From Corynebacterium glyciniphilum AJ 3170 (GTDB lineage Bacteria; Actinomycetota; Actinomycetes; Mycobacteriales; Mycobacteriaceae), in the NCBI RefSeq assembly GCF_007673095.1, contig NZ_VDYZ01000002.1, positions 248,001 to 312,000 on the forward strand: DNA of 64,000 bases, given 5' to 3'. Below are positions 48,634-56,853 of this stretch, in pieces. Below the pieces are notes generated by a model. That model was not told the origin of the DNA and did no database searches. It saw only the letters and a program-made list of their open reading frames with translations. Positions within the stretch are counted from its first letter, which is position 1. The number at the start of each line of letters is the position of its first letter. A program made the position numbers and the translations under genes.

Positions 48634-49299
48634 ATGGCACTCAGTCGACTGCAGACCACCGACCGCGTAGGCGACCTCGCCTACGAGGCGATCCATGCTG
48701 CAATCGTCAACGGCAACTACGAAGCAGGACGACGGCTGCAGATCCGGGACCTCGCTGAAGAACTCGGCATCAGCGTGATGCCGGTGCGCGAGGCCATCAA
48801 ACGACTCGAGGAAGTCGGCCTCGTCGAGACACGCCCCCGTCGCGGTGCCGTCGTCAAGGCGTTCTCCCCCGAAGAACTGCTGGACATCTACGAGGTCCGC
48901 CGGGTTCTCGAGGTCCGCGCCACCGAGACAGGCATCACAGCACTGGAACCGGAGGACCTCCAGACCCTCGAAACCCTGTACGACAGGATGCACAGTGCCC
49001 TGGAGCGCGGCGACGTGATCGGTTACCTCTCCCTCGACGAGGAACTACTGGGGACGATTTACGGAGCGTCCGGCAACAGGGTGCTGGACGAGACGATCCG
49101 GAGCCTGTGGGCCCGGTGCCGTCACTTCAAGATCGTCGGCGCGCGGGATGAACTGGAGTCCGGTTCCACCACGGAGCTGCTCACACACCAGCGCCATCTC
49201 ATCGAAGCAGCACAGACCGGGGATGTGTCGGCGGCGGTGGCGATCACCGACGCCTCGCTGAACTCTGCCATCGAGCGCATCCGCGACGCCCTGAGCTGA
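48634..49299 (+). CDS. GntR-family regulator, FCD subgroup
   Basis: 221 residues. The winged helix-turn-helix occupies 10-75 (LAYEAIHAAIVNGNYEAGRR, then LAEELGISVMPVREAIKRLE). The all-helical FCD ligand domain follows at about 85-215 (YEVRRVLEVRATETGITALE, and HQRHLIEAAQTGDVSAAVAI). FCD regulators bind organic or amino acids through a metal site. It lies between the Ldh2/GST operon and the oxidase operon, each with a TGTGATCAC palindrome in front, and a third site stands before the YkvI permease. It is the probable regulator of all of them. Confidence 0.92.
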   Translation: MALSRLQTTDRVGDLAYEAIHAAIVNGNYEAGRRLQIRDLAEELGISVMPVREAIKRLEEVGLVETRPRRGAVVKAFSPEELLDIYEVRRVLEVRATETGITALEPEDLQTLETLYDRMHSALERGDVIGYLSLDEELLGTIYGASGNRVLDETIRSLWARCRHFKIVGARDELESGSTTELLTHQRHLIEAAQTGDVSAAVAITDASLNSAIERIRDALS

Positions 49300-49337
49300 C
49301 CCGGCACGCACAGTTGAGCCGTAGTGCAAAACTTCCC

Positions 49338-49353
49338 TTGTGTGATCACAAAT
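49338..49353. promoter_or_regulatory. Palindromic operator upstream of oxidase-DapA-ALDH operon
   Basis: TTGTGTGATCACAAAT has the full TGTGATCACA core. TTGTGT at its left edge and TAATGT at 49361-49366 could be the -35 and -10, so binding here would block the promoter of the operon that starts at 49501. Confidence 0.75.
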
Positions 49354-49500
49354 CACACAGTAATGTGGTTTCTACAACAGTAATACAGCGGCTGTTGACT
49401 GGGACACCTACGGGGCCCCGCGCTCATCCACTCCAATCCCGGCGAATCCGGCGGTCGGTCCCGACCTCCCGCCACGCCCCACTTCGCGAAGGAGTCCACC

Positions 49501-50871
49501 GTGAAGGACGCAATCATCATCGGAGGAGGCCTGTCCGGTCTCTCCGCCGCCTGGCGGCTACGCCACTGGGACACCCTCATCCTCGAGTCCGGGCACCGCA
49601 CCGGCGGGCGCATCCGGTCGGAGAAACGCGGCCCCTACTTCCTCAACTGGGGTGGGCACGTCTTCAGCGGGGCGGGCACATCCACCGACGATCTCTTCCA
49701 CGAGACCGGCACCGCGGTCATGGACGTCCCCGGCACGCTGGCCGGTGTCCACATGAACGGGAAGTTGCTGATCAACGGGCCTGCCCAGACGTACCCCCTC
49801 CGCGTCCCCGTGCCTTTCAGCGACCGGGTGCAGATGCTGACCCACGGTGCGAAGGTCAGCCTGGACGTCCTGCGCTACGCGAAGGCCGTGCGTCGCCGTC
49901 CCGGGGAGAGCGGCGAGACCCGTCAGCAGCGGATCTACGACTTCGAGAACGACCGCACCTTCGCCGAGTACCTCGGTGACATCCCGGAGAACGTCGACGC
50001 CCTGTTCCGCCCCACCGTCACCCGCTCCGCCGGGGACCCGGACCAGATCTCCGCCGGCGCCGGGATCGGCTATTTCAGCCTGGTGTGGAACATCGGTCAG
50101 GGGCTGAGCAAGAGCATCGTCGGCGGCCCGTCGACATTGACCGAAACCATCGCCGCCTCACAACGGGACCGTATCCGGACCGGAGCGGAGGTACAGGAGC
50201 TCACCCAGCACGCTGACCACGTCACCGTGCGCTACATCAAGGACGGCCAGGAGCACGAGGTCTCGGCCCGCACCGCCGTGATGGCCACCCCGGCGCCGAT
50301 CTCCCGGCGCATCGGCGTGGACCTCCGCCCTGCACTCCGGGACGCACTCGACAAGGTGCAGTACGGCTCCTACGTCAGCGCCGCGTTCCTGACCGGGGAG
50401 ACCACGCCACAGGTATGGGACGGTGCCTACGGTATCGCCACGCCGAAGCGTTCCTTCAACATCGTGTTGAACATGGGCAACCTGGTCAACGGGACCGGCG
50501 GCGCGCGGCGCCCGGGCGGCAGCATCATGGTCTTCTCCCCCGCCAGCCTCGCCGACAACCTGATCGACAAGACCGACGACGAGATCGCGGCGATCTACCA
50601 CCGCGACCTCAACGAGGTACTGCCCGGCTTCTCGGACATTGTCGAGGAGACCCACGTGCAGCGGTGGAAGCTCGGCGCACCCTACTGCTTCCCGGGCCGC
50701 GCCAAGATCCAGGAAGAGCTCATGAAACCCGAGGAGCGAGTCTTCCTCGCCGGCGACTACCTCGGTTCGCTCTACACCGAAACCGCCATCACCTCGGCGT
50801 TCACCGCGGCCCAGCGCGCAGCGAGCCTGCTCGCCACCGAATCCCAGCAGGGCGTGGCCGTCGCCGGCTGA
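49501..50871 (+). CDS. FAD-dependent amine oxidase/protoporphyrinogen oxidase-like enzyme
   Basis: 456 residues. The dinucleotide fold MKDAIIIGGGLSGLSAAWRL begins at residue 1, GHRTGGRIRSEK is the amine-oxidase-type second FAD motif, and the C-terminal FAD contact is VFLAGDYLGSLYTETAITSA. The family covers protoporphyrinogen oxidases and flavin amine oxidases. Its place in an operon with a DapA-like and an aldehyde dehydrogenase gene argues for an amine or amino-acid substrate rather than haem synthesis. AAGGAG is 6-7 nt before GTG 49501. Reaction product presumably an aldehyde or imine; not provable from sequence. Confidence 0.8.
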   Translation: MKDAIIIGGGLSGLSAAWRLRHWDTLILESGHRTGGRIRSEKRGPYFLNWGGHVFSGAGTSTDDLFHETGTAVMDVPGTLAGVHMNGKLLINGPAQTYPLRVPVPFSDRVQMLTHGAKVSLDVLRYAKAVRRRPGESGETRQQRIYDFENDRTFAEYLGDIPENVDALFRPTVTRSAGDPDQISAGAGIGYFSLVWNIGQGLSKSIVGGPSTLTETIAASQRDRIRTGAEVQELTQHADHVTVRYIKDGQEHEVSARTAVMATPAPISRRIGVDLRPALRDALDKVQYGSYVSAAFLTGETTPQVWDGAYGIATPKRSFNIVLNMGNLVNGTGGARRPGGSIMVFSPASLADNLIDKTDDEIAAIYHRDLNEVLPGFSDIVEETHVQRWKLGAPYCFPGRAKIQEELMKPEERVFLAGDYLGSLYTETAITSAFTAAQRAASLLATESQQGVAVAG

Positions 50872-50914
50872 CGCATACCGACGTTCAACCACCATCACCA
50901 GCAAGGAGAAACCC

Positions 50915-51811
50915 ATGACTTCAACCTCCCCCACTGAGCTCCGCGGCATCCTGACCGCGCTCGCCACCCCCTTCGACGCTGACGAGAAGATCGACACCGC
51001 CGTCCTCAAGCAGCTCGTCGACCGCTCCGTCGACCACGGTGTCGACGGCGTTGTCGTCGGCGGGTCCACCGCCGAGGTCGCCGCACTCAGCGCCGACGAA
51101 CGTCTCCAGCTCGTGGAGGACGTCATCGAGTACACCGCAGGACGCGTTCCCGTGGTCGCCCAGACCGGTGCCACCTCCACCGCCGAGGCCATCCGCCACT
51201 CACGCGCCGCCCAGTCCGCCGGCGCCGACGTCCTCATGCTGGTCACCCCCTACTACGAGCCGCTGAGCCTGGACGAGACCCTCACCTACATCCGCGAGGT
51301 GTCCTCCTCCGTCGACATCCCGGTGATGCTCTACAACATCCCCGACGCCACCGGCGTGAACCTCGACGCCGACACCGCCGGCAGCCTCGCCGGGGAGATC
51401 GACAACATCCGCTACATCAAGGACTCCGGCGCCGACTGGGAACAGGCACTGCGCCTGATCCACCACCACAGCGACAAGCTCGGGACATTCATCGGCTGGG
51501 ACCCCTACCTCTACAGTGCCCTGGCCGAAGGTGCCGCCGGAGCCGTCGCCGGAGCAGCCAACGTCGTCCCCTCCGAACTGGTCTCCGTCAGCCGGCTGAT
51601 CGCCGGGGACAAGCTCGTCGAGGCCCGTACGGAATGGAACCGGGTCTACCCCGCCATCGACGCGATGATCTCCGAGAACTTCATCGCCGCCGTCAAGGCC
51701 GGTCTGCGGCACAACGGCATCTCCGCCGGTGTGCCCCGCCGCCCTGTCGCTGACGTCCCCGCAGACGCCACCGACCGCATCACCGCCGCGCTGGACGCAC
51801 TGCAGCGCTGA
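50915..51811 (+). CDS. Dihydrodipicolinate synthase (DapA)-family lyase/aldolase
   Basis: 298 residues, a TIM-barrel class I aldolase. Schiff-base lysine in IRYIKDSGADW near 165, tyrosine in MLYNIPDATGVN, and a changed carboxylate loop GGSTAEVAALSADERLQLVE where true DapA has GGTTGE. This change and the catabolic context make it unlikely to be the lysine-pathway enzyme. Family members include N-acetylneuraminate lyase, 2-keto-3-deoxy-acid aldolases and pyrroline-4-hydroxy-2-carboxylate deaminase. AAGGAG precedes ATG 50915; second gene of the operon. Confidence 0.88.
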   Translation: MTSTSPTELRGILTALATPFDADEKIDTAVLKQLVDRSVDHGVDGVVVGGSTAEVAALSADERLQLVEDVIEYTAGRVPVVAQTGATSTAEAIRHSRAAQSAGADVLMLVTPYYEPLSLDETLTYIREVSSSVDIPVMLYNIPDATGVNLDADTAGSLAGEIDNIRYIKDSGADWEQALRLIHHHSDKLGTFIGWDPYLYSALAEGAAGAVAGAANVVPSELVSVSRLIAGDKLVEARTEWNRVYPAIDAMISENFIAAVKAGLRHNGISAGVPRRPVADVPADATDRITAALDALQR

Positions 51812-51847
51812 CCACCTGTCCCTCCCTTTTACGAAAGGACCACCACA

Positions 51848-53344
51848 GTGAGTAACCACACCTTCACCGTCCGACGTCCCGACGCGGGTGCCACCCTGAT
51901 CACCGAGGGTGACCTGCCCCCACTGCACCACTACATCAACGGCGCATTCACCGACAGTGCCGGCGAGTACACCCTGGTCAACCCCGCCGACGGCGGTACG
52001 ATCGCCGACGTCCCCCGTGGCAGCGCCGACGACGTCGACACCGCCGTCGCAGCCGCCGTCACAGCCTTCGACACCTGGCGTGACACCACTCCGAAGGACC
52101 GCGCCGACCTGCTGCTGGCCATCGCCGACCGTGTCGAGGCCAATGCCGACGTCCTCGCCCGTCTCGAGGCAGCCGACGCCGGTAAGCCGCGCATGGTCGC
52201 CGACGACGACGTCTCCGGCACCGCGGACATCTTCCGCTTCTCCGCCGGTGCGGCCCGCGCCTTCACCGAACAGGGCGCCGGAGACTACGTCGCCGACCAC
52301 ACCTCGATGATCCTCCGCGAACCCCTCGGCGTGATCGGGGCGATCGTGCCGTGGAACTACCCGCTGCTCATGGCGGCGTGGAAGATCGCCCCGATTCTGG
52401 CCGCCGGCAACACCCTGGTGCTCAAGCCCTCGGAGCAGACCCCGCTGAGCATGCTGAAGTTCATGGAGATCATCGGCGACCTGCTCCCCGCCGGCGTGAT
52501 GAACGTGGTCACCGGGCGCGGTTCCGTGGTGGGCGCCCGACTGTCCGAACACCCGGACATCGCCATGGTCGCACTGACCGGCAGTGTGAACAGTGGAAAG
52601 ACCGTCGCCGAGTCTGCCAGCGACTCGCTGAAGCGGGTCCACCTGGAGCTCGGCGGCAAGGCTCCCGTGGTCATCTTCGAGGATGCCGACCTGCAGCAGG
52701 CGGCTGAGGCGCTGCGCGAGGCCGGGTACTGGAACTCCGGGCAGGAATGCGGGGCAGGCACCCGTGTCCTGGTCCACGAGTCGGTCGCGGAGAGGTTCAC
52801 CGAACTGCTCGTCGAGCAGGTCTCCAGCCTGGTGGTGGGCGATCCCGCCGCCGGTGAGGACGTGGAGATCGGACCGCTGGTCTCCGAGGACCACCTCACC
52901 CGCGTGACGTCCTTCATCGACCGCGCACTCGCCGACGGTGCTTCTGCAGCCATCGGCGGCGGCGCACTGGACGGCGAGGGATACTACGTCGCGCCCACCG
53001 TCCTGACCGGTGTCCAGCCCGGAACCGAGGCAGCCTCCGAGGAGATCTTCGGCCCGGTGGTCACCGTCGAGACCTTCACCACCGAGAAGGAGGCCATCGA
53101 CCGCGCCAACGAGGTCCCCTACGGGCTCGCCGCATCGGTGTTCACCACGGATGCCGCGCGCTCCCTGTCGGTGCCCCGCCGCATCGACGCCGGCACCGTC
53201 TGGGTCAACTGCCACCTCGTGCTGGCCAACGATGTCCCGTGGGGCGGATTCAAGGGCTCCGGTTACGGCCGGGACCTGTCGCTGTACGCGCTGCAGGACT
53301 ACTCCCGCACCAAGCACGTGCAGATCAACCACGAACGTCGCTAG
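51848..53344 (+). CDS. NAD(P)-dependent aldehyde dehydrogenase
   Basis: 498 residues. Catalytic cysteine in GYWNSGQECGAGTRVLVHES near 300, general base in HLELGGKAPVVIFEDADL near 265, and cofactor site IVPWNYPLLMAAWKIAPILAAG near 165. The NSGQECGAG environment is close to gamma-aminobutyraldehyde/betaine-aldehyde dehydrogenases (NAGQDCTAA in PatD-type enzymes). This supports oxidation of an amino-aldehyde generated by the flavin oxidase two genes upstream, which is inference. GAAAGGA precedes GTG 51848. Last gene of the operon, facing an aldo/keto reductase. Confidence 0.92.
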   Translation: MSNHTFTVRRPDAGATLITEGDLPPLHHYINGAFTDSAGEYTLVNPADGGTIADVPRGSADDVDTAVAAAVTAFDTWRDTTPKDRADLLLAIADRVEANADVLARLEAADAGKPRMVADDDVSGTADIFRFSAGAARAFTEQGAGDYVADHTSMILREPLGVIGAIVPWNYPLLMAAWKIAPILAAGNTLVLKPSEQTPLSMLKFMEIIGDLLPAGVMNVVTGRGSVVGARLSEHPDIAMVALTGSVNSGKTVAESASDSLKRVHLELGGKAPVVIFEDADLQQAAEALREAGYWNSGQECGAGTRVLVHESVAERFTELLVEQVSSLVVGDPAAGEDVEIGPLVSEDHLTRVTSFIDRALADGASAAIGGGALDGEGYYVAPTVLTGVQPGTEAASEEIFGPVVTVETFTTEKEAIDRANEVPYGLAASVFTTDAARSLSVPRRIDAGTVWVNCHLVLANDVPWGGFKGSGYGRDLSLYALQDYSRTKHVQINHERR

Positions 53345-53382
53345 GCGCCCGTCGCCGGGACGTCCGCGTCATCTGAGCCGCG

Positions 53383-54426
53383 CTATTCCCGGCCGGAGCT
53401 GACCCAGGTCGGGTCATCGGCATGGATACTCCGGGTGCCGGTGACCAGCCCCGCGACCTTGTCGAGCGACGCGACATGGGAGTCAGTGAGGGTGAGTTCG
53501 GTTCCTCCGAGGTTCTCGATCATGCGTGACGCCTTCCGTGAGCCGGGGATCGGAACCGTGTTCACGCCGTAGCGGGCACCCTTGGCGAGCAGCCAGGCCA
53601 GGCAGACCTGCGAATTGGTCGCCCCCAGTTCCTCGGCGACGTCTGCCACGAGCGCGAGGGCGCGTTCATTGTCGTCCCACCCGCTCGCCATGCGCTCCAT
53701 GTCACCACGTACATCCGAACTGACGGCTTCCTTGAAGAGTGTGCCGGTGAGGAAGCCGCGCCCCAGCGGACTGTAGGGCACGACGCCGATGCCCAGCTCC
53801 GCACACGTTGGTACGACCGTATCCTCAATATCGCGCGACCAAACGCTCCACTCGGACTGCAGTGCGGCGATCGGGTGCGTGGCGTGGGCCCGGCGCAGCT
53901 CGTCGGCGGTGAGCTCCGACACTCCGAGCTGCCGCACCTTACCCTGCTCCACCAGGGACGCCATCGCCCCGACGGTCTCTTCCAGAGGAACCTCCGGGTC
54001 CGGGCGGTGCAGGTAGTAGAGGTCGATTGTCTCGACGCCGAGACGGCGCAGCGATGCTTCGCAGGCGGACTGCACGTACTCCGGCCTGCCGTTGAGCCCC
54101 TGAGACTCGATCTTCCCGGTGTCCGGGTTGACCGCCTCACCGGCGATCCCGAACTTCGTCGAGATCTGCACCTCGTCGCGACGTTTCGCGAGCAACGGGG
54201 CAAGCATCTCCTCGTTCGTTCCGGCGGGTCCGATGTGGTCCCTGCTCGGCGGTTCTCCGTAGACGTCTGCGGTGTCGAGCAGCGTGATACCGGCGTCGAC
54301 GGCCTCATTGAGGGATGCGCGGGCATCGTCGTCGGTCAGCCCGCCGCCGTAGATGTCGGTGAGCGCCATACAGCCGTAACCTATCGACGAGACATCCAAG
54401 GTTCCGAGTCGAGTGGTGGTGTTCAC
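53383..54426 (-). CDS. Aldo/keto reductase (AKR13/YghZ-like)
   Basis: 347 residues. Tetrad residues are visible: Asp and Tyr in LLDTADVYGEPPSRD near 50-58, Lys in ISTKFGIAGE near 86, His in YYLHRPDPEV near 145. The C-terminal VNTVPIPGSRKASRMIENLG binds NADPH. GGGAGGA precedes GTG 54426. Convergent to the aldehyde dehydrogenase; a weaker copy of the GntR palindrome lies about 70 nt upstream, so it may belong to the same regulon. Confidence 0.9.
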   Translation of the reverse strand: MNTTTRLGTLDVSSIGYGCMALTDIYGGGLTDDDARASLNEAVDAGITLLDTADVYGEPPSRDHIGPAGTNEEMLAPLLAKRRDEVQISTKFGIAGEAVNPDTGKIESQGLNGRPEYVQSACEASLRRLGVETIDLYYLHRPDPEVPLEETVGAMASLVEQGKVRQLGVSELTADELRRAHATHPIAALQSEWSVWSRDIEDTVVPTCAELGIGVVPYSPLGRGFLTGTLFKEAVSSDVRGDMERMASGWDDNERALALVADVAEELGATNSQVCLAWLLAKGARYGVNTVPIPGSRKASRMIENLGGTELTLTDSHVASLDKVAGLVTGTRSIHADDPTWVSSGRE

Positions 54427-54494
54427 AGGATCGTCCTCCCTGTCATTATCGGTGGTGGTGTTTCATCATGTCCTTCCGTTACTTATCCTACGTG

Positions 54495-54510
54495 ATACTT
54501 GATCACATAA
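54495..54510. promoter_or_regulatory. Weaker GntR-type operator upstream of aldo/keto reductase
   Basis: ATACTTGATCACATAA keeps 8 of 10 core bases of TGTGATCACA. It also forms part of GTGAT-n5-ATCAC (54492-54506). Confidence 0.35.
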
Positions 54511-54521
54511 TGCTCAGGTGC

Positions 54522-55184
54522 TCAGCACGGTGACCGGTAGGACGCGGTGTTGTCCAGCACCCGCGAATAGCCGCCACCTGCCGCTTCCGCTGAGCACAGG
54601 GAGCTGACGTCACTGCCGTAGTCGACGACGACGGCGTAGACCTCGGCCCCGTCCACGGAGGAACGCAGAGATGCACAGGTGCCCGGCGCGACGACAACCG
54701 ATCCCGGATTCGCGGCTAACGCGGTATCCACCTCACTGTCGAATGTGGGACTGTTGCCCATCACGGACTCGACGACCAGGACGCCGCGACCGTCGCAGAG
54801 GAGGGCCTCTCCGGACCGGTCACGGGGAGAGGCACCCGATGAGTCAGGGCGGGCCCCGGTTCCCTGATCCTGGTCCGCCCTATCAGCCCGCTCCGGTTCG
54901 GCGGTGACCGTCACGGTCTCGACCGCCTCTTCAGGAGCGTCGGCGTCGGGCGACTCCGCGGTCTCTGACGTCGTTACCGGCACGGACGTGAACCCGGGCC
55001 CTGCCGCGGCGGTACCGTTGTTTCCCTCGTCCCCGCTGCCACGCAGGAAGAACCACCCGCCGACGGCTGCCGCCGCGACGACCACCACGACAACGACAAC
55101 ACCGACAACAGCGGCGATGACGGGTCCTCTTCTCTGCGGTACCCGGTGCGGGCTCTCCGGGACTGTTCCCCAGGTGTTGCTCAT
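54522..55184 (-). CDS. Single-pass membrane protein of unknown function
   Basis: 220 residues, not recognised. A short cytoplasmic N-terminus (MSNTWGTVPESPHRVPQRRG) is followed by one strong hydrophobic helix (about 22-48), which places the rest outside. A Thr/Ser/Glu/Asp-rich linker (about 50-130) leads to a compact C-terminal domain of about 90 residues with four cysteines (LLCDGRG, PGTCASL, SLCSAEAA and the last residue), probably two disulfides. The layout resembles other actinobacterial exported proteins with a disordered stalk. ATG 55184 is preferred because AAGGA is 6 nt upstream. Confidence 0.7.
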   Translation of the reverse strand: MSNTWGTVPESPHRVPQRRGPVIAAVVGVVVVVVVVAAAAVGGWFFLRGSGDEGNNGTAAAGPGFTSVPVTTSETAESPDADAPEEAVETVTVTAEPERADRADQDQGTGARPDSSGASPRDRSGEALLCDGRGVLVVESVMGNSPTFDSEVDTALAANPGSVVVAPGTCASLRSSVDGAEVYAVVVDYGSDVSSLCSAEAAGGGYSRVLDNTASYRSPC

Positions 55185-55794
55185 GACATTCCTTCCGGCG
55201 TAACTGCCTGCATTCTCCTTCATCATTACAGCGGTGGTCCACCGCATTCCCAGTCGGGCGGCCCCCGGAACCGTCTCACCATCTCCCCCGGAGCTCGTCC
55301 GCCGGGTTGCGCGGCTCGGCGGATACGCGAGAACATGACGCCTTCATCGACCTCATCGAGCTGTTCATCACCTGCCAGCTACTGCACCCGTGACATCCCC
55401 ACCAGGATCACCGCAGGACACATCCTGTTCCGGGCCCCCGACGGCGTTTGGCGCGGTGACGAGTTCAGGGGACTCCGGGCCCCGACAATGCGCGGCTGCC
55501 TCGGACGACCGTCAGCGACGATGCACCGACCAAGACAGACCTGCAGGTCGCCGGACTACTCACCGTCCGGGCCCTGCGGCTGGGCGCCGCGGGAAAGAAC
55601 CCGGGCATCCGCCTCCGACAGCGGGGACGCCGGCTGTTCTGACGCCGGCGAACCGACGCGTGCCGGGATGCGTCCGCCGGAACGGAATCTGCCGCGGAGA
55701 CCGGGGCATCGCCGGTGCTCGCGTGCGGAGTGTTCTCTTCTACCGCTCCTGACCATTGGCACAGTCTGCGTGGGTCGCATGGGACAGCCGTTCA
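55185..55794. other. Non-coding region with scattered decayed coding fragments
   Basis: No intact gene. Protein-like stretches appear in different frames: EHDAFIDLIELFITCQLLHP near 55331-55390, then a run with KTDLQVAGLLTVRALRLG near 55530-55590 that stops at 55643. This suggests a gene broken by frameshifts, which I cannot identify. Confidence 0.35.
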
Positions 55795-55963
55795 GTCGCG
55801 GTGGAGGTTCCCTGGCAAACCGGTACCGATTCGCGTTGCCGACACTGCGACCGCGGTCAGTACAGACGGCGTTCCTGCTGGTCCCGGGAACCGGCAGGCG
55901 GGGTTATCCGGACTCCGCTGGACCAACGAAGGAGCCCGCGATGTCGACATCACCGACTACCAC
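55795..55963 (+). pseudogene. HigB-like toxin remnant
   Basis: Two pieces in different frames recall the C-terminal half of HigB/RelE-type toxins. VEVPWQTGTDSRCRHCDRGQY corresponds to the VPPGNRLE...GDRAGQY block, and LRWTNEGARDVDITDYH (ending at 55963) to the FRWTDxGPxDVEIxDYH end. A frameshift separates them, the N-terminal half is missing, and the stop normally found right after DYH is lost. Confidence 0.55.
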
Positions 55964-56135
55964 CAGCAACCTCCCCCACCCCGGCGACTGGCTGGTCTCC
56001 GAGATGCCGGAACCGATGGGCATCACGCCGTACCGCCTCGCCAAGGACATCCATGTCTCAGAGTCACAGATCTCACGCCTCGCAGAGGCCCGGGTAACGG
56101 TGGACACGTCAGGCATCGTCCCGCACTCGGCCTAG
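55941..56135 (+). pseudogene. HigA-like antitoxin, frameshifted and truncated
   Basis: 64 codons starting at ATG 55941 with AAGGAG upstream. GITPYRLAKDIHVSESQISR is the HigA/VapI-type helix-turn-helix, which overlaps the end of the HigB remnant as in intact higBA pairs. After RVTVDTS the frame is lost; a shifted frame continues with RHRPALGLASDAG, recalling the expected RLxRALGxSxxFW region. The product would lack the C-terminal half. Confidence 0.65.
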
Positions 56136-56168
56136 CCAGCGACGCCGGTGTCCAGCCCCACCAGACAG

Positions 56169-56205
56169 CAACCCCGGAGGATGGTGTAACCAACCTCCGG
56201 GGTTG
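56169..56205. repeat. Structured hairpin, copy 1 of a covarying pair
   Basis: CAACCCCGGAGG pairs perfectly with CCTCCGGGGTTG (12 bp). Inside the loop GGT-GTA-ACC can close a second small stem. The layout is the same as that of the hairpin at 56315-56355. Confidence 0.8.
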
Positions 56206-56314
56206 TTCCCTGCTCGGCACACATGCCACGACCGTGGGACCACGGTGGCACGTCACGTAGCGCTCGGTCACGACACGGTGGGAGCACCCTGCCGCGCACC
56301 CCGTCCCGGAACGC

Positions 56315-56355
56315 AGCAACCCCACAGGTCGGTCACACCAACCTGTGGGGTTGCT
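56315..56355. repeat. Structured hairpin, copy 2 of a covarying pair
   Basis: AGCAACCCCACAGGT pairs perfectly with ACCTGTGGGGTTGCT (15 bp) around an 11-nt loop containing GGT-CAC-ACC. Relative to copy 1 the stem pairs GG/CC are replaced by AC/GT, so pairing is kept. It ends 24 nt before the acpS stop and may terminate that convergent transcript. Confidence 0.8.
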
Positions 56356-56379
56356 CACTCGACCCCGGGGGCCACGCGA

Positions 56380-56853
56380 CTACATCCGGCGCCACTCCCC
56401 GACCACGAAGGCCTGGGCGACAGGCCCGTCATGCGACAGGCTCAGGTGCCAGACCGCATGTCCGTTGTCCGTGCTCCCCGGGGCCCCACCACCGAAGTGA
56501 CGGCTCAGCGCCCCGTTCACCACGGAGGCGAGAGGCTCGTGCAGGCGGATGAACGGTCGACCCCAGCGGTCCTTGACCACCTCGATCTGTGACCAGTCCA
56601 TCCGCGCCCCGGGGATCTCGTCCCCGGCCTCGGCCGCGGTCCACGCCTTGTAGAACGCCTCCTTCGCCGCCCACCGGGCAGCGAGGTGCTGTGCCTCGTT
56701 GCCACTGGTCTGCGCCTGCTTGGCGCAGGTGCGCCGTTCAGCCCCGGTGAAGGACGCGGCGAACCGCGACCCCGGCATCTCGAGCTGCTCGGCGAAGGAC
56801 GGGATGTCGACCACGTCGATGCCGACACCGATCACGAAGGAGGATCCGGTCAC
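56380..56853 (-). CDS. acpS: Holo-ACP synthase
   Basis: 157 residues. Transfers 4'-phosphopantetheine from CoA to the carrier domain of fatty acid synthase. Metal/CoA aspartate in VGIDVVDI (Asp13) and the signature WAAKEAFYKAW with Glu65. Slightly longer than stand-alone AcpS of other bacteria (about 125). GTG 56853 overlaps the FAS stop in a GTGA, so synthase and activating enzyme are translationally coupled. The FAS polypeptide has no fused transferase domain, which makes this the expected activator. Confidence 0.95.
   Translation of the reverse strand: MTGSSFVIGVGIDVVDIPSFAEQLEMPGSRFAASFTGAERRTCAKQAQTSGNEAQHLAARWAAKEAFYKAWTAAEAGDEIPGARMDWSQIEVVKDRWGRPFIRLHEPLASVVNGALSRHFGGGAPGSTDNGHAVWHLSLSHDGPVAQAFVVGEWRRM

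Noticed and set aside
50915..51811. Assignment of the DapA-family gene as the lysine-pathway dapA
   Set aside because: The carboxylate loop differs (GGSTAEV instead of GGTTGE) and the gene lies in a catabolic operon with its own regulator.
51200..53332. 710-codon minus-strand frame across dapA-like and ALDH genes
   Set aside because: Antisense to two clear enzymes with catalytic motifs; no start signal.
55146..56135. 329-codon frame running from the membrane-protein promoter into the HigA remnant
   Set aside because: Only its last 64 codons resemble a protein family; the rest lacks a start signal and changes character, so it is treated as decayed DNA.
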